Assembly (NCBI RefSeq): GCF_004000825.1
Contig: NZ_BILZ01000003.1
Coordinates: 62,001 to 126,000, forward strand
Origin: Paenibacillus kobensis NBRC 15729
GTDB taxonomy: Bacteria > Bacillota > Bacilli > Paenibacillales > Paenibacillaceae
DNA length: 64,000 nucleotides
Direction: 5' to 3'
The notes beneath the pieces were generated by a model. It had not been told where the DNA came from. It searched no databases and worked only from the letters and a program-made list of their open reading frames with translations. Below, one piece after another: positions 41,278-49,659 of this stretch (positions are counted from its first letter, which is position 1; every line of letters starts with the position of its first letter). The position numbers and the translations under genes are program-made.

Positions 41278-42621
41278 TTACCACCGGTTTCCCTGTCTTG
41301 CTTCCTCGATGATGGCCTTGACCCCCTCATCAATTTGCACCGGTTGTGTCTGGGAGATGCTGATCCGCAGAAACTTCTCCCGTTCCAAATAACCCGAAAT
41401 ATAAAATGCATTTCCGGATACGACCTTGATATCCCTCTCGGCTAGCCGCTTAATAAGCTGCTCCATATTGACCGTCGGCTTTATTTTAAATTGCGTGTGA
41501 ATGCCCGAACCTATTCGGGGTACTTCGACTGAACCCGCCTCGTTGTACCGCTCGACCGACTCATTCAGCGCTCGCATGCGCAATGCATATAAGCTGCTTA
41601 TTTTGTGCTTGTGCCGCTCATACATTCCGTTCTTGAGATACACTTCAAGCGCCGCCTGGGACAACAGCGACGTATCGGGATAGATCTTGTAGGCATGGAA
41701 GGCCGTTAGCAAACGTTCCGGCAACACGACGGCCCCTACCCTTAGGCCTGGAAAAATAATTTTGGAGAAGCTTTTTACATAGATGACATGCGAACCCGTA
41801 TCATAAGCGTAAATCGGATCGAATGGCTGCTCCGTGCCCAAGTCAGCCATATAATCGTCCTCTAAGACATATACGTCGTACATGCCGGCTAATCTCGCGA
41901 TCGCCTTCCTTTCTGCTGCGCTATAAGTGGTGCCAAGCGGATTGTGGTATCTAGACATCGTATAAAAGAATTTGATGTCACCGCTTCTGAACCACCTCTC
42001 CAATTCGCTCAAATCGATTCCTGCCGCCGTACGTGCAATACCATAGACCGGTATCCGTTCCGTTTCCAGAAATCGTAGATAGAGATCGTAACTCGGTTGT
42101 TCGACCAATATCGCGGTCTTTCCGTTCGGGAACGGCATCTTGGCCAAAATTTGCAGCGCCTGCTGTGCACCCGAAGTTATGATGACCTGATGAGCTTTGG
42201 CGAACACTTGGTCACCAGCCAAATGGGACACAAGTGTGTGACGGAACGACTCCAGCCCATGCGGATCGCCATAGGTGAACAGGTCGTACTTGTAGATGTC
42301 GATCGCTTTATTTAAACAATGTTGAAAATCCAGATAAGGAAACACATCCAAATCAGGCACTACCGAAGCGAAGTTGATTAGTCTCGTTTCTCTGTTGTCC
42401 CGCCAGTCTCCCGGCTTCTCGACGACAAAGAATCCGCTCTGCGGAACCGAATAAATGGCGTGGCGCTTCTCCAGTTCCATGTATGCCCGGGTGATCGTGC
42501 TGATGCTGCATTCGTAAGACGCTGCGGCACTGCGAACGGAGGGCAGCCTCTCACCGGGAAGGTACATCCCCCCCTGTATCTTTCGCTCCATGTCCGACAG
42601 TATCGAGAAATACTTTTTCAC
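41278..42621 (-). CDS. MocR/GabR-family PLP-dependent regulator
   Basis: Transcriptional regulator of about 447 aa that fuses a GntR winged helix to a fold-type I aminotransferase domain. N-terminal GntR part: KKYFSILSDMERKIQGGMYL, PGERLPSVRSAA, SISTITRAYMELEKRH. Aminotransferase part: YGDPHGLESFRHTLVSHLAG, TSGAQQALQI, YHNPLGTTYSAAER, VLEDDYMADL and the PLP lysine in YVKSFSKIIFPGLRVG. Start is GTG 42621, nine bases after AAGGAG; 23 upstream codons lack homology. Divergent from an EamA exporter, a common pairing for MocR proteins, which often autoregulate. Confidence 0.92.
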   Translation of the reverse strand: MKKYFSILSDMERKIQGGMYLPGERLPSVRSAAASYECSISTITRAYMELEKRHAIYSVPQSGFFVVEKPGDWRDNRETRLINFASVVPDLDVFPYLDFQHCLNKAIDIYKYDLFTYGDPHGLESFRHTLVSHLAGDQVFAKAHQVIITSGAQQALQILAKMPFPNGKTAILVEQPSYDLYLRFLETERIPVYGIARTAAGIDLSELERWFRSGDIKFFYTMSRYHNPLGTTYSAAERKAIARLAGMYDVYVLEDDYMADLGTEQPFDPIYAYDTGSHVIYVKSFSKIIFPGLRVGAVVLPERLLTAFHAYKIYPDTSLLSQAALEVYLKNGMYERHKHKISSLYALRMRALNESVERYNEAGSVEVPRIGSGIHTQFKIKPTVNMEQLIKRLAERDIKVVSGNAFYISGYLEREKFLRISISQTQPVQIDEGVKAIIEEARQGNRW

Positions 42622-42703
42622 ACACGATTCTCCTTCCCTGCCTGTCCTTATCATAACATTTATTTTCCAGCTCTTAATATTGCATTCCATCTAACTGTAC
42701 CGG

Positions 42704-42738
42704 AACAATCCGCGCAAAGTGCCATTGTTCGATTGTTA
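42704..42738. promoter_or_regulatory. AACAAT/ATTGTT elements between MocR and EamA
   Basis: AACAAT (42704-42709), ATTGTT (42724-42729) and GATTGTTA (42731-42738): an inverted plus a direct repeat. MocR proteins such as GabR bind repeated short motifs in exactly this divergent position. Confidence 0.4.
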
Positions 42739-42820
42739 GAATTGCCCTATCTTCAAATCAACGGGTGAGAAGTTCGCGAACACGTTACCGTTAATTAGAA
42801 AGGATGGAGCAACCCTAATC

Positions 42821-43744
42821 GTGAAAAATATGAGGCTTCCCTATTTCTTGGCCGTTCTTAATGCGGTTATTCTTGGAATATCCTTCTTGTTAGCTAAGAT
42901 CGTACTCGACTACGCTAATCCGCTCGACGCGCTGGCCTTCCGTTTCGCAGCTTCATTCTTGGCCATGTCCATCCCGGTAGCGCTCGGCCGGGTTAAACTT
43001 TCGTATCGCGGCAAGCCTGTGTACAAAGTGTTGCTGCTGGCCATCACGTACCCGCTTGGTTTCTTCACGCTTCAAGCATTCGGTCTGAAGCATGCCACCT
43101 CGGCGGAGGGAGGCATTCTGTATGCATTCACCCCTGTCGTTACGATGATCATTGCCTCTCTATTTCTTAAAGAAAAGACGTCCGTCTTACAGAAACTGTC
43201 TATTCTTCTGTCGGTGTTCGGCGTCGTGTTCATCTTCGTTATGAAAGGCAACCGCATCGATTTCTCGAATCTGACAGGGATCTCCTTGTTATTGTTAACC
43301 TGTATCGCTTTTGCCGGATATATCATTCTGGTCCGTTTGCTATTGAAGCAGTTCAGCCCGGCGGAAATGGCTTATTTGATATTAGGAACCGGATGCGTCG
43401 TATTTCTGGCCATTACAATTACCAGCCATGCCATCGATGGCACCCTCGGCCACTATTTTGCGCCTCTTACCAGCAGCACCTTTATCTCCGCCATCCTCTT
43501 CTTGGGCGTAGCATCCTCGCTAGGTACGGCGTTGTTGTCCAACTACATCCTGTCTAAGATGGAGGCGTCGAGAATGAGCGTATTCGCCAATCTCGCAACG
43601 ATCGTCTCCATGGCTGCCGGAGCGGTGTTTCTCGGGGAAGAGGTGACGTTTTATCATCTGATCGGCTCTGTACTCATTATTGCGGGGGTTATGGGAACGA
43701 ATCTTCTGGGACAAAGAAAAGTGGAGACCGCGGTAAACAAGTGA
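42821..43744 (+). CDS. EamA/DMT-family transporter
   Basis: Integral membrane transporter of 307 aa with ten helices made of two EamA repeats. It opens LPYFLAVLNAVILGISFLLA, repeat 1 ends GGILYAFTPVVTMIIASLFL with KEKTS, and repeat 2 ends FANLATIVSMAAGAVFLGEE. Members export amino acids, nucleotide precursors or drugs. The MocR regulator, which senses PLP adducts or amino compounds, suggests an amino acid or amine substrate. GTG 42821 is taken as start, though ATG 42830 is equally possible. Confidence 0.9.
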   Translation: MKNMRLPYFLAVLNAVILGISFLLAKIVLDYANPLDALAFRFAASFLAMSIPVALGRVKLSYRGKPVYKVLLLAITYPLGFFTLQAFGLKHATSAEGGILYAFTPVVTMIIASLFLKEKTSVLQKLSILLSVFGVVFIFVMKGNRIDFSNLTGISLLLLTCIAFAGYIILVRLLLKQFSPAEMAYLILGTGCVVFLAITITSHAIDGTLGHYFAPLTSSTFISAILFLGVASSLGTALLSNYILSKMEASRMSVFANLATIVSMAAGAVFLGEEVTFYHLIGSVLIIAGVMGTNLLGQRKVETAVNK

Positions 43745-43758
43745 AGGCCAGCGAATTC

Positions 43759-43783
43759 AAAAGGCACCCGCTTGGGTGCCTTA
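43759..43783. terminator. Bidirectional terminator (GGCACCC type)
   Basis: Stem AAAAGGCACCC, loop GCTT, complement. The same stem-loop recurs at 46217-46240. Confidence 0.92.
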
Positions 43784-43802
43784 TTAAGTTCCTATTCAAC
43801 TC

Positions 43803-44702
43803 TTATCCAAGGGCTCGAACAATCTTCTCTGCTATTTGATGCGCTTGTAAATCCCGGTCATAACCATCATAGGATGGTGAACCATCTTTTATTGCTTCAA
43901 TAAAAGCGGACACGATTCCGTGAAAGCCTCTTTTATAAAGCGTTGGTTCCCAATCATTCGAGCCATAATGCAAGATTTGTTTATCTTTATGTGTATAGAT
44001 TTCATTCACGTTCGTTACAACCCTTGTCTCGCTGCGGCTCATAACCTCTACTTTCTCCTCAGAGGTCCCCGCTTCACGATTCATAATTCCAATTGCTGTA
44101 CCTTGCCCGGATTCCAGTTGCAGAATGACGTGATGCAGCATACCGTCCGCTTGTTTGCCGCTTATCTTGATTTCGTCTATTGGGTACGGGATCAAATAAA
44201 GCAAGGTGTCGATGACATGAATAAAATCATCGAATACGAACGTGCGCAAATCAGCGGCTTGATGACCCCGGTTTTTCTGCATAATGATCAGATTGGGCTT
44301 CTCTATTTCCTTCAATTTCTGATAAGGCGGCGCATACCGCCGATTGAAGCCCGCCATCAATACTAAACCTTTGCTTGCCGCCTTCTCGATCAACCTTGCA
44401 GAGGATTCGCCGTCGGATGTAATGGGTTTATCCACATAAACATGAACATTGTGATCGAGCAATGTATGAATAATCTCTTCATGAGCGGCAGTAGCAGAAT
44501 GGACGAAAGCCGCTCTGATCCCGCTCTTTAACATCTCATCCATATCTGTATAGGTATCGTTAATTTTATACTTAGCGGCCGTTTCTCTTAAAGTCTGTTC
44601 ATTCCTCGTGCATACATGAAGCTCAATCCCCTCCATTTGCGTTAATACCGGAAGGTAAGCTTTCTTCGCAATATCTCCAATGCCAATCATTCCGACTTTC
44701 AC
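43803..44702 (-). CDS. Gfo/Idh/MocA-family oxidoreductase
   Basis: NAD(P)-dependent dehydrogenase-like protein of about 299 aa. The N-terminal Rossmann fold begins VKVGMIGIGDIAKKAYLPVL, followed by HVCTRNEQTLRE, FVHSATAAHEEIIHTLLDHN and the family motif VYVDKPITSD. A C-terminal GFO_IDH_MocA domain includes DDFIHVIDTLLYL. The active-site lysine of the EKP motif is present as DKP. GTG 44702, seven bases after GGAGG, is the likely start. It follows an Lrp-type regulator by 44 bp in the same direction and is probably co-transcribed. The sugar or polyol substrate is unknown. Confidence 0.88.
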   Translation of the reverse strand: MKVGMIGIGDIAKKAYLPVLTQMEGIELHVCTRNEQTLRETAAKYKINDTYTDMDEMLKSGIRAAFVHSATAAHEEIIHTLLDHNVHVYVDKPITSDGESSARLIEKAASKGLVLMAGFNRRYAPPYQKLKEIEKPNLIIMQKNRGHQAADLRTFVFDDFIHVIDTLLYLIPYPIDEIKISGKQADGMLHHVILQLESGQGTAIGIMNREAGTSEEKVEVMSRSETRVVTNVNEIYTHKDKQILHYGSNDWEPTLYKRGFHGIVSAFIEAIKDGSPSYDGYDRDLQAHQIAEKIVRALG

Positions 44703-44746
44703 CCTAACGCCTCCGTCATTCATTATTGACCGTCCATCTACAAGAC

Positions 44747-45202
44747 TTAACTTGAGCTTGAGCTTGATACATCCTGGTCTGCAACAAGACTCTTATCCTC
44801 GAATCGCGTAGACAGAACCACAAGCGTCGAGGAGAAACCGAATGCATGGCAGCTCTCGAGGAAGGCTTCCAAGGTCTCGCTTGTTGCGGTTACAACCTTA
44901 AGTAAATAATTATACTCTCCGCTTGTTCGGTAGAGATCGACGATCTCAGGCGCCGCCTCTCCGAACTCTTCGAATTCCTTGCAGTTATTCGTTTTGAACA
45001 GAACGAACGCCGTTGTATACTTTCCAAGCTTGGGAGGGGACAGCACCGCCCTATAGCCTGCTATGACCCCCTGCTCCTCCAGCCTTCGAAGCCGCTCGGT
45101 GACGGCCGGCTGTGACATCGTGATCTTCCGGCTCATCTCAGAAATCGTTATGCGGGCATTCTCATGAATGATCGATAAAATCTGATTGTCTATCCGGTCC
45201 AT
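44747..45202 (-). CDS. Lrp/AsnC-family transcriptional regulator
   Basis: Regulator of 151 aa: DNA-binding domain MDRIDNQILSIIHENARITI, SEMSRKITMSQPAVTERLRR, LEEQGVIAGYRAVLSP, then a RAM/AsnC ligand domain (GKYTTAFVLFKTN, YRTSGEYNYLLKVVTATSET). The C-terminus is an unusual poly-serine tail (SSSSSS). Start follows GAGGTG. It is upstream of the Gfo/Idh gene and divergent from a lactonase-like hydrolase. The direct repeats at 45306-45333 are candidate binding sites. Confidence 0.92.
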   Translation of the reverse strand: MDRIDNQILSIIHENARITISEMSRKITMSQPAVTERLRRLEEQGVIAGYRAVLSPPKLGKYTTAFVLFKTNNCKEFEEFGEAAPEIVDLYRTSGEYNYLLKVVTATSETLEAFLESCHAFGFSSTLVVLSTRFEDKSLVADQDVSSSSSS

Positions 45203-45305
45203 AATCCGTGCACCTCATTATTTAAAGTTAGGATCGAGAACAACGATAAAATTAAGGTTTCAGGCTCCATATTCCTTCATCATCTTATTTAGATTGTAAA
45301 CCAAT

Positions 45306-45333
45306 ACCAGTAAAATTCCACTATAACCAGTAA
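45306..45333 (+). promoter_or_regulatory. Direct repeat ACCAGTAA with 20-bp period
   Basis: ACCAGTAA at 45306-45313 and 45326-45333, two helical turns apart, the second overlapping the ribosome site of the hydrolase gene. Same-face spacing suits an Lrp-type oligomer. Confidence 0.45.
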
Positions 45334-45347
45334 GGGGGACCGATAAA

Positions 45348-46205
45348 ATGTCTACGACGCCTAACGAAGCTATAGCCAGCGAAGGGGTACACTATTTTAC
45401 GACCGATGATAACGTTCGAATTGCTTATCGAATCGATGGATCAGGCAATAGACCCGTGTTGATGCTTGCGAACTCCATCGCCACTACGATGAATATGTGG
45501 GACAGCCAAATTGCAGAATTGTCTCCGCATTTCCGCGTGCTTCGTTACGACTACCGGGGACATGGCGACTCGGATTCTCCCAGCGGCCCCTATTCGTTCG
45601 ACAGACTGGGACGGGACGTCATCGAACTGCTGGACGCTCTTCTTATCGACAAGGTACATTTCCTCGGATTGTCATTAGGAGGTGTCGTCGGCCAATGGCT
45701 CGGTATCTATGCCCCTGAGCGGATCGACCGGCTGGTCTTAAGCCATACCTCCTCCTACCTGGGGCCGCCTGAACGATGGCAAGGGCTGATCCAAGCGGTG
45801 CTACAACCCGAGAATCTCCCCGAAATCGCCGACACCTTCATTGAGAACTGGTTTCCTCCGCATATGCTGGAGCCGGAGAATGCGGTCGTTCATTCTTTTC
45901 GCGAGATGGTGCTCGCGACCCGCCCCGAAGGAATCGCCGGAAGCTGGGCCGCAATCCGCGATATGGATATGCGCCGGACGGTTTCCCTCATCGATAACCC
46001 GACATTAGTCATTGCTGGCCAATATGATACCGTGACTCTTCCTAGCCACAGCGAATTAATCGCAGACACGGTGCCGAACGCAACACTCGTCATATTGCCG
46101 TCTGTTCACCTATCAAATGTCGAGCATCAGGACGAATTCTTGAACGCCGTGTTGAATTTCTTGCAACCGAACGAATCCATTATGAACGGCCGTGTCATTC
46201 TATAG
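45348..46205 (+). CDS. Alpha/beta hydrolase, 3-oxoadipate enol-lactonase-like
   Basis: Cytoplasmic hydrolase of 285 aa related to PcaD-type enol-lactonases. Features: RIAYRIDGSGNRPVLMLANS, MNMWDSQIAELSPHFRVLRY, YRGHGDSDSPSG, nucleophile elbow GLSLGG (S109), acid in IAGQYDTVT and base in PSVHLSNVE. PcaD usually begins with a short substrate-binding strand and has LSNSLGT where this has LANSIAT, which supports the subgroup. Start follows GGGGGA. No other protocatechuate-pathway gene is near, so the true substrate may differ. Confidence 0.82.
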   Translation: MSTTPNEAIASEGVHYFTTDDNVRIAYRIDGSGNRPVLMLANSIATTMNMWDSQIAELSPHFRVLRYDYRGHGDSDSPSGPYSFDRLGRDVIELLDALLIDKVHFLGLSLGGVVGQWLGIYAPERIDRLVLSHTSSYLGPPERWQGLIQAVLQPENLPEIADTFIENWFPPHMLEPENAVVHSFREMVLATRPEGIAGSWAAIRDMDMRRTVSLIDNPTLVIAGQYDTVTLPSHSELIADTVPNATLVILPSVHLSNVEHQDEFLNAVLNFLQPNESIMNGRVIL

Positions 46206-46216
46206 GGCAAGAACAA

Positions 46217-46240
46217 AAAGGCACCCGCTTGGGTGCCTTT
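46217..46240. terminator. Bidirectional terminator (GGCACCC type)
   Basis: Stem AAAGGCACCC, loop GCTT, complement, A- and T-tracts on the two sides. Confidence 0.93.
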
Positions 46241-46281
46241 ACTATTTTCTTCAGGATTAACGTATGTCATGGGATGTCTTT

Positions 46282-47730
46282 TTATTTCCGGTTAGCCTCA
46301 TGTACTTTCAGCAGCTTGCCTTTAATCGTCGTATCCTTCATCTTATCAAGAACGAGGCGCCCTTTGCCATTGAGGATGTCCACGTAGGAGGCGGTATCCT
46401 CTATCGTGATAATCCCGATGTCATCCGCCGATACTCCGTCAATCTTGGCGATAGTGCCGACGAAGTCTACCGCCCTGATCTTCTTTTTCTTCCCTCCGTT
46501 AAAATAAAGCTTCAGCACTTCCTGATTCGAACGGGGGCTGCGATCCTTCTTGGCCGTTCGCCGTTTCATTATTTTCGCTTCAAAAGCAGGAAGGTTACGT
46601 GCGACCGCTTCCTTGGAAGGGTTGTTTCTCTTCGGAATCTCGAACCCGGTATATCGCTCGACGTTGGCAACGAATTTCTCTTCGGTCGGCGTAGCGAAGG
46701 AAATCGCTGTGCCCGAATTTCCGGCCCTTCCCGTTCGGCCGGTCCGATGGACATAGCTTTCGTTCTCTTGCGGAAAATCATAGTTGAGGACAAGGCTGAT
46801 GTTCTCGATATCGATCCCTCTCGCGGCGACATCCGTCGCGATCAGATAGCGGAATTCCCCTTGCTTGAACGCGTTCATCACCTTCGTGCGATCATCCTGC
46901 TCCATTCCCCCATGAATTCTGCCGCAGGGATATCCATGCTTGCTTAATTCTTTATGCACGACTTCAACCCGGATCTGCGTTCGGCAAAAGATCATGCAGC
47001 TATCCGGATTCTCGAGGATGGTGACATCCCGGAGCAAACCAAGCTTGTTCTCGTCCTTGACTGAATAAATCGCATGTTCAATTTGGCTTGTCGTTCTTGC
47101 CTCTGTCTTCACCTCTATGTCCAATGGATGATTCATATACTTATGACATAAATTCTCCACGTCCTTAGGCAACGTCGCCGAGAACAGCATCGTCATTCGA
47201 TCCTGGGGAAGCTCACGGATAATCTTCTCCACATGCTCGATGAATCCCATTTTGAGCATCTCATCGGCTTCATCAATTACAAGAAACTTAATTTGCTCCA
47301 GGTCAATGGTCTGCTTCTCGATATGATCGATTAACCGCCCCGGCGTGCCCACGATGACGTGATTTCTATGCTGCAGCTGTACCTTCTGCTTGTAGAAAGG
47401 CTGCTTCCCGTACACAGCGGTTGCCTTAATTCGTTTATATTTGCCGATGTTCATGATGTCTTGCTTAACCTGATCGGCAAGCTCGCGAGTCGGCGTTAAG
47501 ATCAGCGCCTGAGGCCGATTCTCTTCCCATTCCATCATCTCGCAGATCGGAATGCCATAAGCGGCGGTCTTCCCGCTTCCCGTATGGGACTTGACGGTCA
47601 AATCCTTACGCTCAAGCGCAATAGGGATTACCCTGCTTTGAACCTCCGTTGGTTGTTGATACCCCAAGCTATCTAATGAACGGTAAATTTCCTCGCCTAA
47701 CTTATAGTCTTTGAAGCCCTGCTCACTCAT
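46282..47730 (-). CDS. dbpA: DEAD-box RNA helicase, DbpA/YxiN type
   Basis: ATP-dependent RNA helicase of 482 aa for 23S rRNA/50S assembly. Core motifs: Q motif [17 protein letters not shown], motif [10 protein letters not shown], Ia PTRELADQ, Ib [55 protein letters not shown]. The C-terminal about 75 residues ([34 protein letters not shown]) form the DbpA RNA-binding RRM that recognises 23S hairpin 92. Start follows AAAAGGGG. Confidence 0.94.
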   Translation of the reverse strand: MSEQGFKDYKLGEEIYRSLDSLGYQQPTEVQSRVIPIALERKDLTVKSHTGSGKTAAYGIPICEMMEWEENRPQALILTPTRELADQVKQDIMNIGKYKRIKATAVYGKQPFYKQKVQLQHRNHVIVGTPGRLIDHIEKQTIDLEQIKFLVIDEADEMLKMGFIEHVEKIIRELPQDRMTMLFSATLPKDVENLCHKYMNHPLDIEVKTEARTTSQIEHAIYSVKDENKLGLLRDVTILENPDSCMIFCRTQIRVEVVHKELSKHGYPCGRIHGGMEQDDRTKVMNAFKQGEFRYLIATDVAARGIDIENISLVLNYDFPQENESYVHRTGRTGRAGNSGTAISFATPTEEKFVANVERYTGFEIPKRNNPSKEAVARNLPAFEAKIMKRRTAKKDRSPRSNQEVLKLYFNGGKKKKIRAVDFVGTIAKIDGVSADDIGIITIEDTASYVDILNGKGRLVLDKMKDTTIKGKLLKVHEANRK

Positions 47731-47810
47731 AAATTAACCCCTTTTATCTAAGTAACAACCGGTTCTATTCTATCTATTATAGACATACCCGCCTATTCAA
47801 TACAGGAATT

Positions 47811-47892
47811 TTATTGGCCAACAGAAGTCATTTCTGAACCCTTTCCTAATGTATGGATTACGACAGTCCAGTTCGCGGCGTCCCATAAGTCC
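47811..47892 (-). pseudogene. Fragment of copper-amine-oxidase-like (stalk) domain
   Basis: The minus strand encodes LWDAANWTVVIH followed by a 14-residue tail and a TAA. This matches the last strand of the stalk domain at the end of the CAP protein (TWDAASWTAVIDIK, about 1.8 kb away), also at DNA level. Upstream in the same frame the similarity ends at once and there is no start signal. It appears to be the scrap of a lost gene or a partial copy. Confidence 0.55.
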
Positions 47893-47956
47893 CCTTTATT
47901 TCGTACTTTATATGGTAAACTACGGTACGCAGTTAGGCTGACAAACCTATTTAAAA

Positions 47957-48004
47957 ATGCTAGCATGTTAACTAATAATGTCAGGCAGATTACTATGCTA
48001 GCAT
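47957..48004 (+). promoter_or_regulatory. Twin palindromes ATGCTAGCAT before GGDEF gene
   Basis: Identical perfect 10-bp palindromes at 47957-47966 and 47995-48004, 38 bp apart; the second directly abuts GGAGGGG, the ribosome site. Either paired operators or an RNA element that can hide the ribosome site. Confidence 0.55.
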
Positions 48005-48021
48005 GGAGGGGAATAGGGACG

Positions 48022-49107
48022 ATGATTGAAAACCGTCGCCTGAAAGTCATAATGGAAGTCCAGCAGCAGATGCTGTTATCTAACTTTGATTTAAATCTGT
48101 TTATGAAGACGATATGCGATCGGATGTGCCTATTAACCGATGCCGACGGTTCTACGATCGAGATGCTGTCGGCTGATGAAATGGTTTATGCTGCGGTCAG
48201 CGGCACTTTGCAGCCTCATCTTGGCATTCGTATCCATAAGAACGGCAGTTTGTCCGGCTTGTGCGTGACGGAGGAGACCATCTTGTATTCGCCGGACACG
48301 CAACAGGATGACCGTGTCAACAAGGAAGCGACGATGAAAGTCGGCGCGCGGAGCATGGTCTGCGTTCCCCTGTTTGAATCAAGCAATGCTGTCGGCGTGT
48401 TGAAAGTCATCTCCGGCCAGCCTAATGCTTTCTCCAGCCGCGATATCGAGACGTTACAGTTGTTATCGCTCGCTCTGGGGTCAGAGCTAGGCAAGCAAAT
48501 CACCTATGATGACAAAATTCGTATTCTGAACGATTATGAGCAATTATTGATTCAATTAAAAGCCGAAATTGAAAGACGCGAAAAGCTAGAGCACGAACTT
48601 ATTCAATTAACCGAGTGCGACATTCTGACGGGATTACTGAATCGCAGAGGCTTTAGCGTACGAATCCAAAGCTGGATTGACCGCGCCGGCCGAGAAGAAG
48701 GCTTATTCGGGGTGTTCTACCTCGATTTAAATAAATTCAAACAATGCAACGATACTTACGGACATGAAGTCGGCGATCTCGTGCTTGTGGAATTCGCGAA
48801 TCGCATCAAGAAGGCCACTAGCGAATCGGATCTAGTCGCACGGCTAGGCGGTGATGAGTTCGTGGTGGCCGCATGGCTGCAGAACGGCCACGACGGTTTG
48901 ATGCAGGTCGCCCAACGGTTAACCGATCAACTGGAATTGCCGATGCGGATTAAAGGGCTGGATCTTTCGATGACCACCAGCGTCGGCTGTACGTTATGGG
49001 CGGAGGGCAAGACAGAGCTCGATCTCATACGTGCCGCGGACCAGTCCATGTATCTCGCCAAGTCCAGCGGCGCCAACCGGATTGTTCTGGACGGGAAGTT
49101 GGCATAA
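48022..49107 (+). CDS. GAF-GGDEF diguanylate cyclase
   Basis: Soluble signalling protein of about 361 aa. The N-terminal GAF domain (about residues 20-160) shows TICDRMCLLTDADGSTIEML, GLCVTEETILYSPDTQQDDR, ARSMVCVPLFES and GVLKVISG. A coiled coil (LLIQLKAEIERREKLEHEL) leads to the GGDEF domain with DILTGLLNRRGF, FYLDLNKFKQCNDTYGHEVG and the active-site motif RLGGDEF, intact for making cyclic di-GMP from GTP. The allosteric RxxD inhibition site is missing (SESD instead). Start at 48022 (MIENRRLK) after GGAGGGG; earlier in-frame codons lie within the palindromes. Confidence 0.9.
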   Translation: MIENRRLKVIMEVQQQMLLSNFDLNLFMKTICDRMCLLTDADGSTIEMLSADEMVYAAVSGTLQPHLGIRIHKNGSLSGLCVTEETILYSPDTQQDDRVNKEATMKVGARSMVCVPLFESSNAVGVLKVISGQPNAFSSRDIETLQLLSLALGSELGKQITYDDKIRILNDYEQLLIQLKAEIERREKLEHELIQLTECDILTGLLNRRGFSVRIQSWIDRAGREEGLFGVFYLDLNKFKQCNDTYGHEVGDLVLVEFANRIKKATSESDLVARLGGDEFVVAAWLQNGHDGLMQVAQRLTDQLELPMRIKGLDLSMTTSVGCTLWAEGKTELDLIRAADQSMYLAKSSGANRIVLDGKLA

Positions 49108-49121
49108 TAATTAAATTAGCA

Positions 49122-49159
49122 TAACAAACAAAACCACTCCGGGAGTGGTTTTGTTTGTT
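49122..49159. terminator. Terminator of GGDEF gene
   Basis: About 17-bp stem AACAAACAAAACCACTC with complement GAGTGGTTTTGTTTGTT; strong in both directions. Confidence 0.93.
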
Positions 49160-49173
49160 CGTTCGCTTCATGC

Positions 49174-49534
49174 TCATCTCTTCTTCCCAACAATATACCT
49201 TAGCTTATAAGTTCTTATCGTACCATCCGAATACTCAAAGCTTTCTTGTAACGATCCTGTCTCCATAATGCTCGTCCCGTTGAAATGGTTTCTTAGATCA
49301 TCCTCGCTAAAAAAATGAGCCTGCTTCCCCTGCTTATATTCAAAAGTGTTCGGTTCGATTTCTGCCCCCGAACCAAATGCAGCATCCTCATGTGCCGTAT
49401 CCCGCTCCCGGGACTAGTACGGTTCTGGCCTGATGCTGTACAAACCATTCCTTTGCTCTATACGCTGTTTCACTTGGTTGTTCCCCCCATATCAGACCTT
49501 CACTCATAAATCTCTTATTCCAATATTCTTTCAT
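49174..49534 (-). pseudogene. SAM methyltransferase with internal frame-breaking deletion
   Basis: A good start (GAGGGAC then ATG 49534) opens a frame reading YWNKRFMSEGLIWGEQPSET up to the SAM-binding VLVPGAGYG, then stops. In another frame the C-terminal part follows: GSGAEIEPNTFEYKQGKQAH, FFSEDDLRNHF, YSDGTIRTYKLRYIVGKKR, ending TGA at 49174. Together they are the head and tail of one class I methyltransferase (about 200 aa when intact); roughly 80-90 codons of the middle are missing and the frame is broken at about 49390. It still keeps a ribosome site, so the loss may be recent. Confidence 0.85.
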
Positions 49535-49659
49535 GGGTACAGTCCCTCGCTTTCGAGCGCATAGCAGGTTTCACCGTAGTTATTTATCTGTTTTTTGATT
49601 ATATCATCAATTGGAAGTATATGTAATAATTCCATCATTGAGGCTTGCTTATCACCCCG

